From JANRIC01 sp033765345 (GTDB lineage Bacteria; Bacteroidota; Bacteroidia; Cytophagales; Microscillaceae): a stretch of DNA of 27,596 nucleotides. The notes under the pieces are model-generated. The model was given only the letters and a program-made list of their open reading frames with translations, made no database searches and was not told the DNA's origin. Numbering within the stretch: the first letter of the stretch is position 1; every line of letters begins with the position of its first letter. A program made the translations under genes and the position numbers. The stretch is taken from NCBI GenBank assembly GCA_033765345.1, contig JANRIC010000146.1:1-27596 (forward strand), read 5' to 3'. Of the stretch, positions 16,085 through 23,852 are shown one piece after another.

Positions 16085-16120
16085 AAAGTTCGGTAGAATC
16101 CTGATTCTACCGAACTTTTT
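16085..16120. terminator. intrinsic terminator between hsp20 and the LRR-BRCT gene
   Basis: The arms AAAGTTCGGTAGAATC (16085-16100) and GATTCTACCGAACTTT (16103-16118) are perfectly complementary, and a T-run follows on the plus strand. The innermost pairs must open to form the loop. It ends the Hsp20 transcript and lies just beyond the stop of the convergent minus-strand gene, which it may also serve, though the T-tract on that side is weaker. Confidence 0.85.
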
Positions 16121-16125
16121 TATAC

Positions 16126-18048
16126 CTAGACCTTGATCTGACAGTTTGGCAGCATTTCCTGCAAGCGTCGGATTTGTTTGGTGTCTTTTGCAATGGGGTT
16201 TTTTTCAAGGATGAGTAATTGAAGATTTGTCAGACAGGCAAAACTTTCAGGAAGCCTCTCAATAAGATTTGATCTGAGATAAAGATGCTCTAATTGATTC
16301 AATTGGTCTATTTCTTTGGGGATTTCACGAATTTGATTCACATGAAGACTCAATTTTTTAAGATTTTTAAGCTGAAGTAGTGCCTCTGGGAAGATTTTAA
16401 AAGCATTATTATGCAAATAGAGATAGCTCAAAGATTCTAATTGACCTAAATTGCCAGGTAGCTCGCTCAGGCGATTATGGTTGGCGTACAAAAATTTGAT
16501 CTCAGGAAGCTCGACAATACAAGGATGTATTTTTTTTAGCTTAAGAGCATTGAGATAGAGCACATTGTATTTAATCTCCAGTTTGCAGATTTCCAAAAAT
16601 GAACGAGGGTATTGCATGCAAAATAAGCGTCCTTTTTGGTAATTTTTATACACTCGGATACCCAATTCATTGGGGTCTAGCCTAGTGCCACAAATATTCT
16701 TCAGATACCCAGCAAGTGTTTCTTCACTGAGATAATTGTCAAAAATCCTGAGATTCGATTTAAAATCCATAAAAACATCTGCGGGCAGGTGCTTTTCCAA
16801 CACTTCTCCAGCCAAGCGGTGGAGTGTGTCATTTTTGCTCCAAATATATAAAAGGATGATTTCATACTGGAAACGCTTATGAATACCGCCGCCGAACGCC
16901 AGCTCTAGGGCTAGTTTTTGATTGGATTCTTCGCCACTATTCAGCAGGCTTAGAATCTTTCCGGCGACCTTATCGGTTTCGGCGTCTTCCTTCATGAGAT
17001 AATACCCTTGAAGCGTGTGTAAGTAATCACAAAGATGCCCGGCTGCGATAAGGGGCTTACCCGAATCCAGGGCATAGTGCAGTTTTTTGTAGGGATATTC
17101 ACCCAAAACCAAATGGGTGGTAGAGGGTTTGGGTTCATTTTGAAGCGTAATACCTTCTTTGGAGAGAATATCTTTGATTTCCTGTCTTTTGTATTCTTTT
17201 ATTTTGCCGAGTATACATAGCTTAATCTCTGATATATTTGTCGGGTTATTCTCGAAAGGATTTTCAAAGTAACGGTAAAAATAACGAGCCGCATTACGAC
17301 GAATTTCGGGAAAAAACCCATTTAAACCCCAAAGAACGGCTTTTTTTCCAGCAATTTTTTCTGCTTTTTTGAAATTTCCCAACAAAAGCTGAAGATATAA
17401 TCTGCGCTGATCCGAAGATAAATTTTGTTTCCGAAATCGACGGAATAAATCCTGTAGGGTTTTAGAACTGATAGGGGTCTGTTCCAAGATCGAGTTACCA
17501 CCCAGGTCTAAACAATTCAAAGGGAGTAAGGCAAAACCAAGAGGCAATTCCTTAATTCGATTATTCATCAGGAAGATATCGGTCAGTTGCTCTAACTGAT
17601 CAATATCATCAGGAAGGCTTTCCAACTTATTATTATCAAGAATGAGCTTTTTTAACTTTTTGAGCCGTAGAATTCCCTCGGGAAATCTCTGAAGTTGTAA
17701 AAAATTTAAATCAAGCACTTCCAGATTTTGTAAATTTCCGATCGAGGCGGGTATAGCTTTTATGGGGCTATGCATAAATTCAAGATAAACCAACCCTTGC
17801 AATGTGAAAAGAACTTCAGGGCAATTTTTTTCTCCCCAGCCAAATACAAGACGCTTAAGCTGGGGAAGATGAGGCAGAGTGCTTTCAAGGTCTTTGGTTT
17901 TATAGTACAAAAGTTTTAGAGATTCAAGATTGGGCAAATCTGCCAGTGCGGCAAGATTTTTTTCCCGATAACCATCCAACGACAGTTCCCTGACTTCTAG
18001 GGGAGATTTGAGTGCACTTTTGAGCCCTTCGTAAAATTTTGCAGCCAT
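16126..18048 (-). CDS. leucine-rich-repeat protein with internal BRCT domain
   Basis: A protein of 640 residues with an unusual layout. N-terminal leucine-rich repeats (about 15-205) have the bacterial LPxxIxxLxxLxxLxLxxNxL pattern. A helical stretch follows, and then a BRCT-like domain (about 273-344) with CILGKIKEYKRQEIKDIL and the typical THLVLGE strand. A helical region of unknown fold (about 350-490) leads to a second set of leucine-rich repeats (about 500-635). No signal peptide or membrane segment is seen, so it is probably cytoplasmic and mediates protein-protein contacts. In bacteria BRCT domains are best known from DNA ligase LigA and bind DNA ends or phosphoproteins. It starts 5 nt after dtd and is co-transcribed with it. 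Confidence 0.85.
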   Translation of the reverse strand: MAAKFYEGLKSALKSPLEVRELSLDGYREKNLAALADLPNLESLKLLYYKTKDLESTLPHLPQLKRLVFGWGEKNCPEVLFTLQGLVYLEFMHSPIKAIPASIGNLQNLEVLDLNFLQLQRFPEGILRLKKLKKLILDNNKLESLPDDIDQLEQLTDIFLMNNRIKELPLGFALLPLNCLDLGGNSILEQTPISSKTLQDLFRRFRKQNLSSDQRRLYLQLLLGNFKKAEKIAGKKAVLWGLNGFFPEIRRNAARYFYRYFENPFENNPTNISEIKLCILGKIKEYKRQEIKDILSKEGITLQNEPKPSTTHLVLGEYPYKKLHYALDSGKPLIAAGHLCDYLHTLQGYYLMKEDAETDKVAGKILSLLNSGEESNQKLALELAFGGGIHKRFQYEIILLYIWSKNDTLHRLAGEVLEKHLPADVFMDFKSNLRIFDNYLSEETLAGYLKNICGTRLDPNELGIRVYKNYQKGRLFCMQYPRSFLEICKLEIKYNVLYLNALKLKKIHPCIVELPEIKFLYANHNRLSELPGNLGQLESLSYLYLHNNAFKIFPEALLQLKNLKKLSLHVNQIREIPKEIDQLNQLEHLYLRSNLIERLPESFACLTNLQLLILEKNPIAKDTKQIRRLQEMLPNCQIKV

Positions 18049-18053
18049 ATATT

Positions 18054-18506
18054 TTATTTACGGTTTTTGGAGTCTATCAAGATGGTTACAGGACCGTCAT
18101 TAATTAAGCTTACCTTCATATCAGCCCCAAACTCGCCGCAGTGGATAGGTTTTCCAAGTTCCAGCTCTAGCTGCCGAATGAATTGCTCATATAAAGGAAT
18201 GGCGATTTCAGGTCTGGCAGCCTCGATGAAAGAAGGGCGGTTTCCTTTTTTAGTACTAGCGTGCAAAGTAAACTGACTGACCAGCAGAATGTCGCCTTGC
18301 ACCTCTGTCAATGATAGGTTCATTTTACCAGCATCATCTCCAAAGACCCGCAGATGGGCAATTTTTTTACTCAGCCACTCGATATCTTCCTGAGTATCAT
18401 CAGCACCCATACCAACCAAAATCATAAACCCGCGCCCAATACTGCTTTTAATGAGTTCATCAATTTTTACCGAAGCCTCAGAAACTCTTTGAATAACAAC
18501 AATCAT
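18054..18506 (-). CDS. dtd: D-aminoacyl-tRNA deacylase
   Basis: A cytoplasmic quality-control enzyme of 150 residues that hydrolyses D-aminoacyl-tRNA (and Gly-tRNA-Ala). It begins with the family N-terminus MIVVIQRVSEASV. It carries the active-site motif SQFTL (residues 77-81) and the cis-Gly-Pro motif at Gly138-Pro139 (NDGPVT), which enforces rejection of L-amino acids. Its length is standard. The LRR-BRCT gene follows after 5 nt, so the two form an operon. No functional link between them is known to me. Confidence 0.96.
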   Translation of the reverse strand: MIVVIQRVSEASVKIDELIKSSIGRGFMILVGMGADDTQEDIEWLSKKIAHLRVFGDDAGKMNLSLTEVQGDILLVSQFTLHASTKKGNRPSFIEAARPEIAIPLYEQFIRQLELELGKPIHCGEFGADMKVSLINDGPVTILIDSKNRK

Positions 18507-19145
18507 ATACTATGGTATCTTATTTTTGATAAAATCTGACTGGGTTTTTCATGGAGTATTACCTCCACGTATTAAGTTCTACAAAATAAACCATTCCTTT
18601 TATTTTTTTACTCTTTATGAGGGCAGAAGTCGAATTGTTTTCCCGGATGAATGCTTTTATGAAGTCGCTCAGGAAAAAAACCCAAGTAGGATTTCTTTGA
18701 ATAATACAAAAAAAATCTTACATCAGTTATTTAACTGACCAACTTTACTTGCAATTATGGATTGAAATAGCTAATTTTAGGCATGTTTATTCAACCAACC
18801 ATTGATAACAGCTAAAAATATCGCAAGTAAGATATATGCGTAATTTGCGATTATTATTGGCATTCTTCTCAAATATGCAATCTTTTTAGATCCCCTGAAA
18901 AGAACACTACTTGTCTTAAAATTTCGTTAAGCTGCTGAATGTATGCGTTTTAGCACTGTTTAGTGCTGAATTTAATCTTGATAGATGTATCAAAATAAAA
19001 CTATGTGCCAAGAAATTTAAAATAAAATCACTATCAAGATATAATTTATCAAATATATAGTTGTAATAAAATCTTACAAATTAAAACAAAAATCGTTTAA
19101 GACACCCGTGTATTATTTGACCATTTTACACCTAATTTATCCATT
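18507..19145. other. intergenic region between dtd and the kelch gene
   Basis: About 640 nt without a gene I can support. An open frame at 18526-18738 (+) would give 70 residues, but it resembles no family I know and starts only 20 nt from the dtd start. The part from 18901 to 19045 is structured. A short hairpin AGCACT/AGTGCT lies at 18952-18957 and 18962-18967, and a perfect 10-bp inverted repeat spans 18975-19040. This half probably carries the control region of the large secreted kelch protein. A small untranslated RNA is also possible. Confidence 0.5.
18975..19040. promoter_or_regulatory. 10-bp inverted repeat upstream of the kelch gene
   Basis: ATCTTGATAG at 18975-18984 and CTATCAAGAT at 19031-19040 are perfect inverted copies 46 nt apart, and the second arm ends 105 nt before the ATG. 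The pairing does not extend beyond 10 bp on either side. It could be a pair of operator half-sites or a long-loop RNA stem. The bound factor is unknown. Confidence 0.35.
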
Positions 19146-22100
19146 ATGCTAAACAAATCCTTCTTTTTCAAAAAAATAACTGTAGGAATAATACTACTTT
19201 GGCAGTGTATCTTCTTGCAGCAGGCAGCCGCTCAAAGCAGCACCGGGCAGTGGTTTGTTCAAAGTACAAACGGCATCAGCCCTGAAAATCGCCACGAAGG
19301 CAGCTTCGTAGAAGTAGGTGGAAAATTCTACCTAATCGGTGGTCGAGGTACCAAGAAGATTCAGGCATATAACCCTGTTACAAAAACCTGGAGTAATACC
19401 AATACAAGCACCAGTGACATTCACCATTTTCAGCCCGTAGCCTATAAATCTAAAATTTATATCATCGGAGCTTTTAATGGGGGGTATCCCAATGAAAATC
19501 CTGTAGCCAATGTGCTCATTTATGATACCCAAACCGACCAACTTACTACAGGACCTGCCATTCCTAGCAACCGGCTCAGGGGTTCTGCCGGAGTAGTTTT
19601 GTATGAAGGCAAATTTTATATCATTTCCGGCAATAGAAAAGGACATAGAGCCTTTACAGATAATGGCGAGGCTGCACACGTAACCTGGTTTGATAGTTTT
19701 GACCCCGAAACCAATGCCTGGCAAGTACTTCCGAACGCACCCAATGCCAGAGATCACTTTCATGCGGCCGTAATCGGTACTAAAATGTATGTGGCCGGAG
19801 GGCGTAGGTCAAGCTTTGATATGCCTATCGGTACTTTTGCAGATACAGAAGACGATGTAGATGTTTTTGATTTCAAAGCGGGTACTTGGCTTAGTGGAAA
19901 TGCTTTGCCCGGAGACCTCCCCACAGAACGTGCAGGTGCTTCCGTAGCTGCATTGGGCACCGAACTGATCGTAATCGGGGGCGAAACTGAAAATAATAAT
20001 ACCGTATCTCTGCCCAAAACCGAAATATTAGATACTTACACCGGAACTTGGCGCACCTTAGCCAATATGAATACTGGGCGACACGCTACCCAGGCTATTG
20101 TTTATCAAGGAGATGTATTTCTGGCAGCAGGTTCTAAAACCAAAGGAGGTACTGAAATTACCGCCGGAGAGAATTTCTTGGAAGCTTTTTCATTTGACGG
20201 TGCCCCTGGTACTACACCTTATAATTTTTGGACAAATATTGGTAATTCATCCAAACCCCGCTCCGAATCTCAGTGTATAGTCTATGAAAACGAAGTGTAC
20301 CTCTTCAATGGATTCGGACCCAATATCAAAATTGAAAACTCCTGCGAAAAATATAATCCTTATACCAACCGATGGACTACACTTAAGCCCATGCCCAACC
20401 AACCCAATGGCAGCCCCTGGGCTGTAACCCACAATGGAATCGCCCTGGTAAGTGATACCATTTGGATTGTAGGGGGGAGAATAGGTGACCCAGGTACGGT
20501 TACCAATAAAGTGTGGTGGTATGTCATCAGTCAAAACAATTGGTATGAAGGCCCTAGCTTGCCTTTTGCCGCCGGTGGCGGTGGTTTGGGGCGACTAGGT
20601 AGGAAACTCCATTATGTAGGGGGCTTTGATGCCAACGCTCAATGTGATGTCAATGTACACCTATTCTATGACCTGGATAAACCCAGCTTAGGCTGGCAGA
20701 ATATTACCTCAACTGCCGGAATGCCTGATGCCCGAAATCACTTCGGTACTGTGGTACTCGATGGTAAATTATACACCATTGGCGGCCAACACGGGCACGA
20801 CGCAGGCTGTGTAGGTTTGGCCAATCCTGCTGCTGATGTCAATGATGTACACGTGTACGACCCTGCTACCAATCAATGGACTCGCCTGGCTAACTTCCCG
20901 CATAATGAATCACATATCGAGCCCAGTACATTTACCATAGATGGGAAAATTTATGTAGTAGGAGGGCAATCGCTGGGGAATGAAATTAATGTATATGATC
21001 CCATAGCCAATACCTGGACAGAGCAGACCAACCACCTGCTTCAGTTGAATTTACTGGCTCCTGGTGCAAGGATTTTTGACCAAACGCTGGTTATCATGAC
21101 CGGTGGAGCCCCAAATACCACATTTCCTACCAGTGTAACACGTGTTAAAACATTCCCTCGTACTCCTGTAAATCAACTGAGCTTTAACCCCAAGACATTA
21201 CAGGTAAGCCTTAGTGGTACTCAAACCCAAAAAATAAAAGTAATACTTTCTAGTACCAATGATGCGGTTTGTTATACCCTAAATACATCAAGCTTGCCTT
21301 CTTGGCTTTCCCTGAATAAAAGCGAAGGGGAAGCGTATGCCTCTTTCGAGGAGATTGAGCTTACCTTTAATGGTACTCCAGTAGGCCCAGGCACTTATAC
21401 ATTCTCCCTGATAGCCTCTGCACCTGGTTATACCAATGCTACGCTCAATCTTACCTTAATTAAAGACGGGGGCAGCACTGGGCTTGATCTGGCTGTCAAT
21501 GAACTTGCATTGATCAATGCTGCCAACGCTCAGAAAATACGAACACTCAACACCGGCAGCGATGTACTTGTGTTGAGTCAATTACCTGCTACACTATCTA
21601 TAGAAGCTCTGGTAGGAAATTCTGCCAAAAGTGTAGAGTTTCAGGTAAATGGTGGTACACCCAGAGTAGAGAATGTAGCTCCTTATTCTCTGGCAGGTGA
21701 TCAGACCAGTAGCTTTACACCTTATCCTTTTACACCTGGTAGCTATACCATCAAAGTAACGGCTTTTTCAGGCATAAATAAAACAGGTACCGCAGGCACA
21801 CCTTATACCCTCAATTTAACGGTACAAAATACGCCGCCACCCAGTTCGGGGACAATCGTCACCGAATTTGTGCTGGTAAATGCAAGTAATGCTCAAGCAA
21901 TTCGTACACTCAATCCAGTAAATGATGTAATTGTATTAGACCAACTTCCGGCTGGTCTTTCTATTGAAGCCAAAACCGGAAATCAGGTTGGCAGCGTGGA
22001 GTTTCAGGTAAATCAAAATGCACCCAGAACCGAAAGTATTGCCCCATATTCTTTGGCTGGCGACCAGACCACGAGCTTTACCCCTTATCCTTTTGCGCCC

Positions 22101-22874
22101 GGTACATATATGATTAAAGCAACGCCTTATTCAGGACCAGGAAAAACCGGTACCACAGGAGCTACTTTCACACTCAATCTGACTGTGCAAGCGACTTCTG
22201 GAGTGCCTACTATGTCTTTGAGTATGGTCAATGCAACTACAGATCAGATATTCTTGGCACCTATCCCTGCCAATGCCCAGATCAATGCTGGTCAAATTAG
22301 TACATTTAATATCATTGCACAAAATTTTCCTGCCGAAACCAAAAGCATCGTATTCGAAATCACGCAGGGTACCAGCCTAGGATTTAAGCAAACTGAGAGC
22401 ATGGCTCCTTACGCTTTGTTTGGAGATGTCAATGGCAATTATAATCCTAGAACCGTACAGGCGGGGGATTCTTATACAGTGAGTGCCAAGGCCTATAGCC
22501 AGGTATCAGGAGGAGGAACACTTTTGCAGCAGACAAGTGCTAGTTTTACATTTACCAACAATCAGGCTTTTAGTATGGGTAGTCAGGTGAATGCTAAAAC
22601 CTTCCCTACAAAAATCATCAGTATTTATCCCAATACTATCGGCGATGCAGAAGACCTACACCTACTAATTGACAATAGCCTAGAAAGTAAAATTTCTTAT
22701 GAGTTATTTGATCAGTATGGGCGCAGTATTGTCCGAAAAGAGAAGATCATTCATTCAGATAGTCAGGATATCGTTTTGGATATACAGACGAGCGACCTGA
22801 AGCCGGGTCTATATTTCTTGTCCCTAAGCAGCGATTTGATAGAGCAAAAAATAATTCGCTTGATGAAGCGTTAA
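19146..22874 (+). CDS. secreted kelch/Ig-like multidomain protein with T9SS type A sorting domain
   Basis: A protein of 1242 residues. The signal peptide is about 1-29 (LQQAAAQ). Two kelch-type beta-propellers follow, about 40-365 and 370-670, with blades showing GKFYLIGG, KIYVVGG and YNPVTKTW-type strands. A putative Ig-like (He_PIG-like) domain lies at about 675-775. Two close Ig-like repeats are at about 780-893 and 904-1015, with a third diverged one at about 1022-1136. The C-terminal domain (about 1150-1242) ends GLYFLSLSSDLIEQKIIRL, the pattern of a Por secretion sorting signal. By family it is exported by the Sec and type IX systems and held on or released from the cell surface. It probably binds glycans or proteins. 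A terminator follows directly. Confidence 0.93.
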   Translation: MLNKSFFFKKITVGIILLWQCIFLQQAAAQSSTGQWFVQSTNGISPENRHEGSFVEVGGKFYLIGGRGTKKIQAYNPVTKTWSNTNTSTSDIHHFQPVAYKSKIYIIGAFNGGYPNENPVANVLIYDTQTDQLTTGPAIPSNRLRGSAGVVLYEGKFYIISGNRKGHRAFTDNGEAAHVTWFDSFDPETNAWQVLPNAPNARDHFHAAVIGTKMYVAGGRRSSFDMPIGTFADTEDDVDVFDFKAGTWLSGNALPGDLPTERAGASVAALGTELIVIGGETENNNTVSLPKTEILDTYTGTWRTLANMNTGRHATQAIVYQGDVFLAAGSKTKGGTEITAGENFLEAFSFDGAPGTTPYNFWTNIGNSSKPRSESQCIVYENEVYLFNGFGPNIKIENSCEKYNPYTNRWTTLKPMPNQPNGSPWAVTHNGIALVSDTIWIVGGRIGDPGTVTNKVWWYVISQNNWYEGPSLPFAAGGGGLGRLGRKLHYVGGFDANAQCDVNVHLFYDLDKPSLGWQNITSTAGMPDARNHFGTVVLDGKLYTIGGQHGHDAGCVGLANPAADVNDVHVYDPATNQWTRLANFPHNESHIEPSTFTIDGKIYVVGGQSLGNEINVYDPIANTWTEQTNHLLQLNLLAPGARIFDQTLVIMTGGAPNTTFPTSVTRVKTFPRTPVNQLSFNPKTLQVSLSGTQTQKIKVILSSTNDAVCYTLNTSSLPSWLSLNKSEGEAYASFEEIELTFNGTPVGPGTYTFSLIASAPGYTNATLNLTLIKDGGSTGLDLAVNELALINAANAQKIRTLNTGSDVLVLSQLPATLSIEALVGNSAKSVEFQVNGGTPRVENVAPYSLAGDQTSSFTPYPFTPGSYTIKVTAFSGINKTGTAGTPYTLNLTVQNTPPPSSGTIVTEFVLVNASNAQAIRTLNPVNDVIVLDQLPAGLSIEAKTGNQVGSVEFQVNQNAPRTESIAPYSLAGDQTTSFTPYPFAPGTYMIKATPYSGPGKTGTTGATFTLNLTVQATSGVPTMSLSMVNATTDQIFLAPIPANAQINAGQISTFNIIAQNFPAETKSIVFEITQGTSLGFKQTESMAPYALFGDVNGNYNPRTVQAGDSYTVSAKAYSQVSGGGTLLQQTSASFTFTNNQAFSMGSQVNAKTFPTKIISIYPNTIGDAEDLHLLIDNSLESKISYELFDQYGRSIVRKEKIIHSDSQDIVLDIQTSDLKPGLYFLSLSSDLIEQKIIRLMKR
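21483..21826 (+). repeat. Ig-like module repeat 1 in the kelch protein
   Basis: Encodes about 115 residues beginning near LAVNELALINAANAQ and containing VEFQVN, APYSLAGDQT and FTPYPF. It matches the module at 21855-22190 at most positions. At DNA level identity is broken by many synonymous changes but keeps short identical runs such as GAGTTTCAGGTAAAT. This indicates an old internal duplication kept by selection on protein sequence. Confidence 0.75.
21855..22190 (+). repeat. Ig-like module repeat 2 in the kelch protein
   Basis: The second copy of the module, with FVLVNASNAQAIRTLN, VEFQVN, APYSLAGDQT and TPYPFAPGTY. A third, more diverged copy follows at about 22206-22557 (SMVNATTDQ, ESMAPYALFGD). 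Such modules recur in secreted Bacteroidota proteins, and the copies probably act as spacers or glycan-binding units. Confidence 0.72.
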
Positions 22875-22888
22875 AAAATTAGTTCAAG

Positions 22889-22919
22889 AAAAGCCGGAAT
22901 TACTTCCGGCTTTTTTTTT
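22889..22919 (+). terminator. intrinsic terminator of the kelch gene
   Basis: The arms AAAAGCCGGAA (22889-22899) and TTCCGGCTTTT (22904-22914) pair around the loop TTAC, and the T-run continues to 22919. It stands 15 nt after the kelch stop codon and 2 nt before the stop of the convergent cyclophilin gene, for which it may work in the other direction more weakly. Confidence 0.9.
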
Positions 22920-22921
22920 AA

Positions 22922-23704
22922 TTATTCTATTACTTCAATGGTCATTTTCACGAGTCCGTCTAAGGGCCAGCCGTCTGCACGGGTTTTAAGGGCAGCGATT
23001 TTGTCTACCACATCCAGCCCTTCAGTCACTTCCCCGAATACGGTATGTTTGCCATCCAGGCTGGGTACACCGCCTACTGTGCTGTAAACCTGAGTTTGAG
23101 CTGGCGAAAGCTGCATTTTTTCCTGTTGGGCAAGCGTTTGTAATTGTCCAGTACTCCATTTTTCGCCTTGTACAATAAAGAAATCGTAAGGAGTAGAGCC
23201 TATTTCGGGCGTTTCACCTGGTTTTTTGGCGGCAGATAAAGCTCCCCTTTTATGGAAATACTGATCTGTTTTATATTCAGACGGAACACGATAAGTGCCT
23301 AGTTTTTTCTTAACCTCGTCTCTCTGGGGAAAATCTCCAGCACCTCCCTGGATCATAAATTTCTGAATGATCCGATAGAACACGGTGCCATTAAAAAAGC
23401 CTTTTTTGGTCAAATAAATGAAATTGGCTCGGTGGTAAGGTGTTTCTTCATACAATTTGATCTTGATATCGCCCATATCTGTGTGAATGACGACCTGTGT
23501 TTCAGGATTGGCTTCTCCGTAAGCTTTCAACGATTCGCTGACATTGCCTGGCGTAAGCTGAGGCATTTTATAACTGAGTTTTACTTCCTCTGAGGTAGTA
23601 GAAGATTCGGGTTTTTCCTCAGTTTTAGGGTTTTCTGCTGTGCCGCAGCCCACTAAAACACTAAGCAAAAGCAGTGTGTAAAAGGTAATGGATTGGTAAG
23701 TCAT
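22922..23704 (-). CDS. cyclophilin-type peptidyl-prolyl cis-trans isomerase, lipoprotein
   Basis: A protein of 260 residues. The N-terminus is a lipoprotein signal with lipobox LVGC (lipidated Cys20), so the mature enzyme is attached to a membrane facing the periplasm. A Glu/Ser/Thr-rich linker (21-45) precedes a cyclophilin domain from about 68, starting VIHTDMGDIKIKLYEETP. The active-site segment FYRIIQKFMIQGG and the late GEVTEGLDVVDKI are present. An insertion of about 60 residues in the middle (KKKLGTYRVPSEY to the YSTVGG region) is common in Bacteroidota periplasmic cyclophilins. By family it speeds prolyl isomerisation during folding of exported proteins. It is convergent with the kelch gene and divergent from pgi. 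Confidence 0.92.
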   Translation of the reverse strand: MTYQSITFYTLLLLSVLVGCGTAENPKTEEKPESSTTSEEVKLSYKMPQLTPGNVSESLKAYGEANPETQVVIHTDMGDIKIKLYEETPYHRANFIYLTKKGFFNGTVFYRIIQKFMIQGGAGDFPQRDEVKKKLGTYRVPSEYKTDQYFHKRGALSAAKKPGETPEIGSTPYDFFIVQGEKWSTGQLQTLAQQEKMQLSPAQTQVYSTVGGVPSLDGKHTVFGEVTEGLDVVDKIAALKTRADGWPLDGLVKMTIEVIE

Positions 23705-23852
23705 AGTATGATTCGATTAAAATTTTTGTCGATTCTAATTTAACAGATAATTATGGTCAAACAAGCAATTTATCCTGCATTTTTCCTATGGTTTTCTAAA
23801 GATATTTTCTTTCTTTTGTTTTGGATTCACACCATCAAAATACAAAAGACCT

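Noticed and set aside
18526..18738. 70-codon plus-strand open frame between dtd and the kelch gene
   Set aside because: No family resemblance, no convincing promoter, and it starts about 20 nt from the divergent dtd start; kept only as a remark on the intergenic region.
19332..19763. 143-codon minus-strand open frame inside the kelch gene
   Set aside because: Antisense to clear kelch blades; it shows no family features.
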